A stretch of 64,000 nucleotides of DNA, taken from contig NZ_CP101833.1 in assembly GCF_024498355.1 (NCBI RefSeq), forward strand, positions 1,903,001 to 1,967,000. The letters are read 5' to 3'. Below the pieces are notes generated by a model, which worked only from the letters and a program-made list of their open reading frames with translations, was not told the origin of the DNA and ran no database searches. Both the position numbers and the translations under genes were made by a program. Every line of letters begins with the position of its first letter. Position 1 is the stretch's first letter. The stretch is from Bacillus pumilus (lineage in GTDB: Bacteria > Bacillota > Bacilli > Bacillales > Bacillaceae). Below are positions 54,690 through 61,282 of the stretch, one piece after another.

Positions 54690-55841
54690 TTGAATACCAA
54701 TAAAAAAATATTAATCTTGACCGCAAATTATGGAAATGGACATATGCAGGTGGCAAAAACACTGTATGATGAATGCAAATCCCAAGGGTTTGAACATGTG
54801 ATAGTTTCTAATTTGTATCAAGAATCCAATCCCATTGTGTCAGAAGTGACTCAATATTTATACTTGAAGAGCTTTTCCATTGGGAAACAATTTTATCGCT
54901 TGTTTTATTACGGTGTAGATAAAATTTACAATAAACGCAAATTTAACATTTACTTAAAGATGGGAAATAAGCGTCTCGACGAATTAATTCAGTTACACAA
55001 CCCTGACATCATTATTATTACATTCCCGATGATTGTTGTGCCAGAATACCGAAACAAAACAGGCAAAGTGATTCCGACATTTAATGTCATGACAGATTTC
55101 TGTCTTCATAAGATTTGGGTACATGAAAACATCGACCGATATTATGTTGCAACCGATTATGTGAAACAAAAATTAGTGGAAATCGGCACACATCCAAGCG
55201 ATGTCAAGGTGACAGGCATTCCTATTAGACCACAATTTGAAGCAGACGTGCCAAAATCGATAATTTATAAAAAATATGGATTATCATCAGACAAAAAGGT
55301 CCTTCTCATTATGGCCGGTGCTCACGGTGTACTAAAAAATGTGAAGGAATTATGTGAAGCGTTACTTCTTGACAGTGAAGTACAAATTGTTGTTGTATGC
55401 GGAAAAAACGCAGCGCTGAAACAATCGCTCAGCGATCTTGAACAAGCACACCCAGATCAATTGAAGGCGCTTGGATATGTGGAACAAATTGATGAATTGT
55501 TCAGAGTAACAGATTGTATGATTACAAAACCCGGCGGTATTACATTAACAGAAGCAACAGCAATCGGTGTTCCAGTTATTCTTTACAAACCTGTCCCTGG
55601 ACAAGAAAAAGAAAATGCTCTTTTCTTTGAAGATTATGGTGCTGCCATCGTCATCAACAGACATGAAGACATTTTAGAATCTGTGACCAACCTGCTGCAA
55701 GATGAAGAAAAATTAGAAGCAATGAAACAAAACATTAAAAAACTGCACTTAAAACAATCTTCTCAAACCATTTTGGAAGATATCGTTGAACAATCAGATC
55801 TCATCACGAGTAACAAAACGTATGCTCGTGCATTATCATAA
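54690..55841 (+). CDS. ugtP: Processive diacylglycerol beta-glucosyltransferase
   Basis: A 383-residue GT-B (MGDG-synthase type) enzyme that adds glucose from UDP-glucose to diacylglycerol, making glycolipids and the lipoteichoic acid anchor; in B. subtilis it also links nutrient state to cell size. Marks are ILTANYGNGHMQVAKT (acceptor side) and TKPGGITLTEATA plus PVPGQEKENA (donor side). Start TTG behind GAGGTGA. Confidence 0.96.
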   Translation: MNTNKKILILTANYGNGHMQVAKTLYDECKSQGFEHVIVSNLYQESNPIVSEVTQYLYLKSFSIGKQFYRLFYYGVDKIYNKRKFNIYLKMGNKRLDELIQLHNPDIIIITFPMIVVPEYRNKTGKVIPTFNVMTDFCLHKIWVHENIDRYYVATDYVKQKLVEIGTHPSDVKVTGIPIRPQFEADVPKSIIYKKYGLSSDKKVLLIMAGAHGVLKNVKELCEALLLDSEVQIVVVCGKNAALKQSLSDLEQAHPDQLKALGYVEQIDELFRVTDCMITKPGGITLTEATAIGVPVILYKPVPGQEKENALFFEDYGAAIVINRHEDILESVTNLLQDEEKLEAMKQNIKKLHLKQSSQTILEDIVEQSDLITSNKTYARALS

Positions 55842-55868
55842 AAAGGTGCCCGTCATATACGGACACCT
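55841..55868 (+). terminator. Terminator of ugtP, left flank of element E
   Basis: GGTG-CCGT/ACGG-CACC stem right after ugtP; no T run follows because element E begins there. The remainder of a second copy (GACACCTTTTTT) is at 56012-56023. Confidence 0.75.
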
Positions 55869-55869
55869 C

Positions 55870-56013
55870 AGATTGTTGACAAAGGGCTAAAATGATCTTG
55901 ATTTTAGCCCTTTGTCTTCTTTTCAGCGTGATAGAAAACCTTTGTAGTCTAGGAAGGACGAGTACCGGAGCGGAGCGAATTTGAGATTCGTGAGCACCGG
56001 CACGCAGGACTGA
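55870..56013 (+). repeat. Dispersed terminator-associated element, copy E (3' truncated)
   Basis: Has the AGATTGTT start, hairpin, TTCTTTT and most of the module (CCGG in both arms), but stops at GGACTGACA. The remaining 30 or so bases, including CACGCTG, are missing and the sequence continues in the terminator remnant. The junction is at a shared GACA. Confidence 0.9.
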
Positions 56014-56026
56014 CACCTTTTTTCTT

Positions 56027-56728
56027 TTAGCCTTGATTCCCATTTGTTGTGTACACCTCTTCAAACGGCTGAACGACAACAAAACCGCTTCCGCTAAACT
56101 TCATTTGTATGGACTCCCCGCTCCCTCTGCCAATAAAGGTTTTGAACGAAACATCTGTCACAAATTCAGTTTTTAAATCCCCTGACCATGCGACCGTCGC
56201 ATTTGGATCTGTATAGACAGAGTCACCTGGCTGAACAATTAATGTAAGCGGTTCGTAATGACTCGTGATCGCAATAAGGCCTGGCCCTTCAAGTTTGACA
56301 TTAAATAATCCGCCTGCAAGCATGCCAGAAACCTTTTTCATCAATTTGATATCCCAGCGGACTGACGGTTCAAATGCAAGAAGATCATTTCCATTAACGA
56401 AAATGGATTCACCTTGAGCCAAACGAAGAATCGAGATCTTTTTGCCTTGGTCTGCGACATATAATTTTCCATCACCTGTTGCTTTCATGAGTGAGGTGCC
56501 TTCTCCTGATAACATTTTCTTGAACATCTTTGAGACGCCATGTTCAAAAACGCCCTCACGTTCAAACTTGATTTTGCCTCGATATGAGACCATGGAACCT
56601 GTTTTTGCCCAAATGGTATCGGTCAAATTAATTTCTAGAAGTCTTGATGTTTCAAGCTCGAAGACCCCTTCTCCTTTATCTTCTTGCTGGGTTTTTTGGA
56701 CAAATTCTTCAATCGTATAACGATTCAT
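56027..56728 (-). CDS. AIM24-family protein (TIGR00266-like)
   Basis: A 233-residue, beta-rich protein of the AIM24/TIGR00266 type (WAKTGSMVSYRGKIKFERE; GPGLIAITSHYEPL). The function of the family is uncertain. The ATG at 56728 follows AGAGGTG; an in-frame GTG at 56737 overlaps that SD. I do not remember this gene at the same place in B. subtilis 168. Confidence 0.8.
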   Translation of the reverse strand: MNRYTIEEFVQKTQQEDKGEGVFELETSRLLEINLTDTIWAKTGSMVSYRGKIKFEREGVFEHGVSKMFKKMLSGEGTSLMKATGDGKLYVADQGKKISILRLAQGESIFVNGNDLLAFEPSVRWDIKLMKKVSGMLAGGLFNVKLEGPGLIAITSHYEPLTLIVQPGDSVYTDPNATVAWSGDLKTEFVTDVSFKTFIGRGSGESIQMKFSGSGFVVVQPFEEVYTTNGNQG

Positions 56729-56864
56729 GCCGCGCACCTCTTTCTGTATTTTTTTTATATACGGACAAGATGCACGTTAGGTTTCGGAACATCAGATTCT
56801 TTTATATATAAGTGACAATTCACCAAAAAAATCAAACATTTTGCTCAAAATTTGGTTCGCCTCC

Positions 56865-56893
56865 TTGACGCTTTACTTTTGATGGTGTATAGT
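56865..56893 (+). promoter_or_regulatory. Promoter of cspD, with long leader
   Basis: TTGACG (56865-56870), 17 bases, TATAGT (56888-56893). The leader is about 90 bases and carries a hairpin AGTATGCC/GGTATGCT just before the SD, as is common for cold-shock mRNAs. Confidence 0.7.
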
Positions 56894-56989
56894 GGAACCA
56901 TCATTTAACAACTTCTAAGGCGTTAGATGATGAAAAATTTTTTTTAGTATGCCAAAAGGTATGCTACAGTACTAGGAGGAAAAAGCAAT

Positions 56990-57190
56990 ATGCAAAACGG
57001 TAAAGTAAAATGGTTCAATAATGAAAAAGGTTTCGGCTTCATTGAAGTTGAAGGTGGAGACGATGTATTCGTTCACTTCACAGCTATCGAAGGTGACGGT
57101 TACAAGTCTTTAGAAGAAGGACAAGAAGTTTCTTTTGAAATCGTTGAAGGTAATCGTGGACCTCAAGCTGCAAACGTAACAAAAATCTAA
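56990..57190 (+). CDS. cspD: Cold-shock protein CspD
   Basis: A 66-residue single cold-shock domain with RNP1 (KGFGFIEV) and RNP2 (VFVHF). It binds single-stranded RNA/DNA as a chaperone. Position between ugtP and degR identifies CspD. SD AGGAGG. Confidence 0.96.
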   Translation: MQNGKVKWFNNEKGFGFIEVEGGDDVFVHFTAIEGDGYKSLEEGQEVSFEIVEGNRGPQAANVTKI

Positions 57191-57221
57191 TCAACTAAAT
57201 GAATGATGAACCGACAAAATA

Positions 57222-57245
57222 AAGAGAGGCTTATGCCTCTCTTAT
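57222..57245. terminator. Bidirectional terminator between cspD and degR
   Basis: AAGAGAGGC/GCCTCTCTT stem, A-rich left and T-containing right side. Confidence 0.85.
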
Positions 57246-57424
57246 TTGATTTTCAGCTGAATTTCAATCGCTAAAATATTTTGCTTCAGTCTTTGTTCAA
57301 TTTCAGAGATATCTTTTTCGAGAAAAGGTCTTCCCTTCTTTGCTACATCTACTAGCTGCTCTAGATCGCTATACACCTCTTGAAATGTTCGATGTAATAC
57401 CGTTTCGAAATCCTTATTATTCAT
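57242..57424 (-). CDS. degR: DegR, stabiliser of phosphorylated DegU
   Basis: A 60-residue helical protein close to B. subtilis DegR (FQEVYSDLEQL; IEQRLKQNILAIEIQLKIK). DegR protects DegU-P from dephosphorylation and so raises exoenzyme production. Same length and place as in B. subtilis. Confidence 0.92.
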   Translation of the reverse strand: MNNKDFETVLHRTFQEVYSDLEQLVDVAKKGRPFLEKDISEIEQRLKQNILAIEIQLKIK

Positions 57425-57593
57425 ACCGGCCTTCCTCTTTTCCTCTAATATCCGTCACTTAGTCAAAAAGTAACTCAACCAAAACTTTCTATAGTTATAT
57501 CGGCTCATTTTCTGGAATATGTTCTTTTTTTACGCATTCTATCCGTTTTTTTTCACGAGCCGATGTGTGATCAGGGAAAACCGGTGCACCCTC

Positions 57594-57776
57594 TTACTTT
57601 TTGAGCAGTGCATTTCCGTATTCTTTTATTTTTTCTCCTACTGTACATTGCTGAATACAAAAGGAATGGGCATATTTTTTGCCAAATTCTTTTCGAAAGT
57701 GCTTTTTAATAAAACAATCTGAACAATACGTGTCTTGAAGATCTGTCAATTCTTTTACTGCTGTTTTTTTATCCAC
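57594..57776 (-). CDS. ypeQ: YpeQ small zinc-finger-like protein
   Basis: A 60-residue protein starting GTG (VDKKTAVKEL) with C18/C21 and C40/C44, which look like a zinc site. The GTG at 57776 comes 1 base after the ypeP stop and 9 bases after GGAG, and gives the size known for YpeQ. The function is unknown. Confidence 0.78.
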   Translation of the reverse strand: MDKKTAVKELTDLQDTYCSDCFIKKHFRKEFGKKYAHSFCIQQCTVGEKIKEYGNALLKK

Positions 57777-57777
57777 A

Positions 57778-58449
57778 TTATTCAGCTCCGTCTGCATCTA
57801 ATTTCAACTTACTTTCGATTGGGACGTCTGCAAGAATCTGCCTTGCAAGCTGATCCGCTTCTGCATTTTGTTTACGATCGATGACTTCATATGTTGGCGT
57901 GAGCTTCAGCTCTTTTAAAGACGCTTCAATCCGGTCGAGCCATTTGTTATGTATATCATCATAACAAGGCCATTCTCCTTTTAGCTGATTCATGACAACA
58001 AGTGAATCTCCTCTAATCGTGACAGAATTTCTGCTGGCACCCAGGTCTTTTAAAGCTTTTACTGCTTCAAATAAAGCGGCATACTCTGCTTCATTATTGG
58101 TGATCCCTTGGAAAGGCTGATTTTTTCTCAATCGATAAGCATCTTTTCCGAGCTTGTAATAGACGACAACTCCAAGTCCAGAGTCACCTGTTTCTTTACG
58201 AAAACTTGCATCAAAATAGACTTGAATCTGATCAGGTTCAAGCTTTAGTTCTTCCTTTAGCTTTTCAAGTTCTTTTATCGACCACATGGCCCCTTTTTCA
58301 TCTTCAAATGATAGGAGTGACTGTGGTTCTTTTTTGTCGATATGTTTTGCAAAAATCAAGGCCTCTTTTAGCTCCATCCAATCTTCTTGAAAAAAAGCAA
58401 TAGACCCAATTGATGTCACTTTCATTGTATAGTGTGCTCTTAATTTCAT
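57778..58449 (-). CDS. ypeP: RNase HI-fold protein YpeP
   Basis: A 223-residue protein: N-terminal 70 residues of unknown type, then an RNase H domain with all four acidic positions (D80, E122, D148, D199; QVYFDAS, NNEAEYAAL, RGDSLV, AEADQLA). Activity in the Bacillus homologue is doubtful. It is coupled with ypeQ. Confidence 0.85.
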   Translation of the reverse strand: MKLRAHYTMKVTSIGSIAFFQEDWMELKEALIFAKHIDKKEPQSLLSFEDEKGAMWSIKELEKLKEELKLEPDQIQVYFDASFRKETGDSGLGVVVYYKLGKDAYRLRKNQPFQGITNNEAEYAALFEAVKALKDLGASRNSVTIRGDSLVVMNQLKGEWPCYDDIHNKWLDRIEASLKELKLTPTYEVIDRKQNAEADQLARQILADVPIESKLKLDADGAE

Positions 58450-58543
58450 TGATCACATCGCCTTCCCGTGCTTTTAAGGTAAACGTTCGTTATGCTATAA
58501 TCAAAAAGTTACATTTTACAATGAGAAAGGAAGTTCATGTCAC

Positions 58544-59233
58544 TTGTTTAATGAAGGTATTTGGATCTTATTTGCGATCATTAATTTTATCATTGTTCTT
58601 CTATTTTATAAAGGATTTGGCAAGATGGGCCTTTTCGTCTGGATTGGCTTTGCGACTGTTGCCGCAAATTTACAAGTTGTCAAAACCGTTGAATTGTTTG
58701 GATTAACTGCAACACTGGGGAATATTTTGTATGGCAGTGTTTTCTTTGCAACGGACGTATTGAATGAAAAATATGGACAAAATGAAGCTAGAAAGGCTGT
58801 CTGGATTGGCTTTGCCACCCTTTTAACGTTAACTGTTGTCATGCAGGAGGCTTTGCTTTTCCACCCCGCTCCCTCTGATATCTCACAAGCATCGTTAGAA
58901 ACCATTTTTGGCTTTATGCCGAGGGTTGCACTTGGTAGTCTTGCTGCTTATATCATCAGTCAAATGTTAGATGTTTATGTATATTCGTTTATTCGCCGGA
59001 TATTTCCTTCCGATGGTGCGCTTTGGGTGCGCAACGCTGGAAGTACGATGATTAGCCAGCTGCTTGATACACTCATTTTTACGACCATTGCCTTTCTTGG
59101 CACCTATCCATTTCATGTATGGATTGAAATCTTCATCACGACATATGTCATTAAATTTATCGTATCCGCGATTTCGACACCATACGCGTATGCGGCGAAA
59201 AAAATGGTCCCACTTGATGAAAGGGGGAAATAA
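58544..59233 (+). CDS. ypdP: Queuosine-precursor transporter-type membrane protein YpdP
   Basis: A 229-residue membrane protein of the YhhQ/VUT-1 family with six segments; marks are [11 protein letters not shown] and [17 protein letters not shown]. The family imports queuosine precursors. Start TTG at 58544 by comparison with YpdP. No preQ1 riboswitch is seen upstream. Its TAA is one base before the TTG of ypdQ. Confidence 0.88.
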   Translation: MFNEGIWILFAIINFIIVLLFYKGFGKMGLFVWIGFATVAANLQVVKTVELFGLTATLGNILYGSVFFATDVLNEKYGQNEARKAVWIGFATLLTLTVVMQEALLFHPAPSDISQASLETIFGFMPRVALGSLAAYIISQMLDVYVYSFIRRIFPSDGALWVRNAGSTMISQLLDTLIFTTIAFLGTYPFHVWIEIFITTYVIKFIVSAISTPYAYAAKKMVPLDERGK

Positions 59234-59234
59234 A

Positions 59235-59630
59235 TTGCCAGCTGAAATATATATTGATGGTGCTAGTGCAGGTAATCCAGGCCCCTCTGGCATCGGCATT
59301 TTCATTAAATATGATGGAAATGCTGAATCTTTCTCCATTCCTCTTGGAACAATGAGCAATCATGAAGCAGAATTTTCCGCTCTCATCGAAGGGATGAAAA
59401 TTTGCGTAGAAAAAGGATTGCGTACCGTTTCGTTTCGAACAGATTCACAGGTAGTTGACCGTGCTGCCAATGCAGGGTTTGCTAAAAATCCAGCGTTTCA
59501 GCACTTTATTAAAGAGATGATCCAGCTTCAAAGCCAGTTTGATTTATTTTTCATTAAGTGGATTCCAAGCAAGGAAAATCAAGTAGCTGATCAGCTCGCT
59601 AGAAAAGCGATTCACCTATCTAAAGGATGA
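59235..59630 (+). CDS. ypdQ: RNase HI-like protein YpdQ
   Basis: A 131-residue RNase H fold with D8, E46, D70 and D119 at the catalytic positions ([35 protein letters not shown]). Start TTG at 59235, 7 bases from AAGGGGG and touching ypdP, so the open frame upstream is not used. The B. subtilis homologue has been reported to lack clear RNase H activity. Confidence 0.88.
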   Translation: MPAEIYIDGASAGNPGPSGIGIFIKYDGNAESFSIPLGTMSNHEAEFSALIEGMKICVEKGLRTVSFRTDSQVVDRAANAGFAKNPAFQHFIKEMIQLQSQFDLFFIKWIPSKENQVADQLARKAIHLSKG

Positions 59631-59643
59631 ATCGCTTTTTTTT
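59606..59643 (+). terminator. Terminator of ypdP-ypdQ
   Basis: AGCGATTC/GAATCGCT stem with the ypdQ stop in the loop, then eight T. Confidence 0.85.
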
Positions 59644-59672
59644 GGGTATGCTAATGTATGAGGTGATACTGA

Positions 59673-59798
59673 TTGGATAAAGAGAATAAAGGTCGTGTCA
59701 CAAATGGGACAACCCCTCAAGGTGATGCGCAAACAAAAGATAAACAGCCTCTATCTCAGCTAGAAAATCGGGCGAAAAAAAGCAATACGAAAAGATAA
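59673..59798 (+). CDS. sspL: Minor small acid-soluble spore protein SspL
   Basis: A 41-residue protein starting TTG; the C-terminal ENRAKKSNTKR and the GTTPQGD segment are as in B. subtilis SspL (42 residues). It should be made in the forespore. SD GAGGTGAT. It lies between ypdQ and ypcP as in B. subtilis. Confidence 0.9.
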   Translation: MDKENKGRVTNGTTPQGDAQTKDKQPLSQLENRAKKSNTKR

Positions 59799-59802
59799 AC
59801 CA

Positions 59803-59826
59803 TGGAGATCAGCTTTAGCTGATCTC
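59803..59826. terminator. Hairpin between sspL and ypcP
   Basis: GAGATCAGC/GCTGATCTC perfect stem; the flanking T runs are weak, and it overlaps the ypcP stop. Confidence 0.6.
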
Positions 59827-60702
59827 TATTTCACTTAAGCGGTTCACCATTGGTTCAATTCCTTTGATTTGATGTAGGCGCAGCATAGCCGCTGCCCGCT
59901 CTTGATTGATTTGCATTTTCGTCTCTTCCATTGGACAGCTGAGTGGTACATCACATTTGATCTCTGCCAGTATACGTGAAAGCTTCAAATCTTCTACACC
60001 TGCTTGCATTTTTTTTTGCTGCGCAGCCGTTAATTCATGAACATTTTCTAATAGCCGGTCAATCGTTTGATACGTTTGGATAAATTTCAATGCCGTTTTT
60101 TCTCCGATTCCTTTTACACCGGGATAATTATCACTTGAATCACCCATCAATGCTTTCATATCAATCAGCGCCTTTGGAGAGATTCCCATTTCCTCTTCAA
60201 ATAAGGCTTTTGTATATTGCTTATAATTCCCGATTCCTTTTTGCATCAGGGCCACTGTCACTTGTTCATTCAAAATCTGCAGCAAATCTTTGTCTCCAGT
60301 TAAGACGGTTACACGCGCCTCTTTTTGATAGAGTGCAGCAAGCGTACCGATACAATCATCTGCTTCAAAGCCTTTTAAACCAACATTCACAATTCCTAGT
60401 TCTTCTGTAGCCTCTTTTGCCAAATCGAACTGCGGGATAAGCTCGACAGGCGGCTCCCCTCGATTCGCTTTATAATCTTGAAACAATTCATTTCGGTACG
60501 TTTGACTTCCCATATCCCAGCAGCAAACAATATGAGTTGGCTCAAATGTCTGTACAGCCGTTAATAAATGCTTCAAATACCCATTGACTCCATTTGTCGG
60601 CACACCGTTATCATTTATCATAAAATTGCGATGGACAGCCGTCGCATAAAACGACCTGAAAAGTAGTGCCATTCCATCTACAAGCAGTACGTGTTTATTC
60701 AT
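59815..60702 (-). CDS. ypcP: 5'-3' exonuclease YpcP
   Basis: A 295-residue FEN-type nuclease, like the N-terminal exonuclease domain of DNA polymerase I. Acidic metal sites are visible as LLVDGMALLFRS, FEADDCIG, TGDKDLL and GDSSDNYPGVKGIGEKTA. It can remove RNA primers or flaps in replication and repair. The ATG at 60702 (SD AAGGGAG) gives the usual size. Confidence 0.92.
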   Translation of the reverse strand: MNKHVLLVDGMALLFRSFYATAVHRNFMINDNGVPTNGVNGYLKHLLTAVQTFEPTHIVCCWDMGSQTYRNELFQDYKANRGEPPVELIPQFDLAKEATEELGIVNVGLKGFEADDCIGTLAALYQKEARVTVLTGDKDLLQILNEQVTVALMQKGIGNYKQYTKALFEEEMGISPKALIDMKALMGDSSDNYPGVKGIGEKTALKFIQTYQTIDRLLENVHELTAAQQKKMQAGVEDLKLSRILAEIKCDVPLSCPMEETKMQINQERAAAMLRLHQIKGIEPMVNRLSEIEIS

Positions 60703-60766
60703 TTTATAAACTCCCTTTTTCAAAACAATACTACTATTCTATCACAGAACAGCAAAATGGACATAA

Positions 60767-60804
60767 AAAAGGCGCCTTCTTCTTTTTGAAAAGAAGAGGC
60801 AGCC
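60767..60804 (-). terminator. Terminator of the 36-codon gene
   Basis: A long stem (GGCGCCTTCTTC with GAAGAGGCAGCC, one or two mismatches) followed by a T run on the minus strand. Confidence 0.8.
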
Positions 60805-60807
60805 CTT

Positions 60808-60918
60808 TTACTTTTTACCATATTGCATTTTTTCTGTTTCTGCTTCTGCATAGGACGGCATGTCTTTTTGTTTAGGCACACGCTCTTCCTGCTGCTTTAC
60901 GTTTTTCTTTTTTTCCAT
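60808..60918 (-). CDS. Small charged protein (36 aa)
   Basis: MEKKKNVKQQEERVPKQKDM begins a 36-residue highly charged protein. Three ATGs in a row (60924, 60921, 60918) follow GAAAGGGGA; the last has the best spacing. It has its own terminator. No family is recognised; size and charge recall minor spore or stress proteins. Confidence 0.55.
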   Translation of the reverse strand: MEKKKNVKQQEERVPKQKDMPSYAEAETEKMQYGKK

Positions 60919-60976
60919 CATCATTCCCCTTTCTCGGTTCATTTGTTAAGATGACCAAAAAAGAGAAAGTTACTCT

Positions 60977-61240
60977 TTACTTCTGTTTACGCTCGACATA
61001 CTCCCTGACCATATCGATCGTGACATGCTTACGCAGCGGCACAATTCCGCCTCTTGCAAGCTCATTCATTTTTGAAGTAACGGCATTGATCTCATCTGTT
61101 GTAAATGGCTCTTTTTGCTCACACTTTGCCACAGCAGCCTCTATCGCCTGTTCTCTTTTCTGTTCAAGCTCGAGAAAGGACTGGATATGGGCATGCTGCT
61201 TTTGTGAATGTGCAGAAATGTCTTCGTGTACGCTCGTCAT
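60977..61240 (-). CDS. ypbS: YpbS, DUF2533 protein
   Basis: An 87-residue helical protein (KREQAIEAAVAKCEQKEPF; VTIDMVREYVERKQK) identified as YpbS by position between ypcP and dynA and by size. The function is unknown. Confidence 0.83.
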   Translation of the reverse strand: MTSVHEDISAHSQKQHAHIQSFLELEQKREQAIEAAVAKCEQKEPFTTDEINAVTSKMNELARGGIVPLRKHVTIDMVREYVERKQK

Positions 61241-61282
61241 TGTGTATCAACTGCTTTCTTTTTTTATCTAGTCTACCATGAA

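Noticed and set aside
18197..56013. Possibility that the five repeats form a CRISPR array.
   Set aside because: They are dispersed over 38 kb in both orientations, without spacers or cas genes.
55804..56082. Minus-strand ORF across element E.
   Set aside because: Same reason: a chance frame in the repeat, overlapping the AIM24-family gene.
58450..58543. Search for a preQ1 riboswitch before ypdP.
   Set aside because: No match to the short preQ1 aptamer was found.
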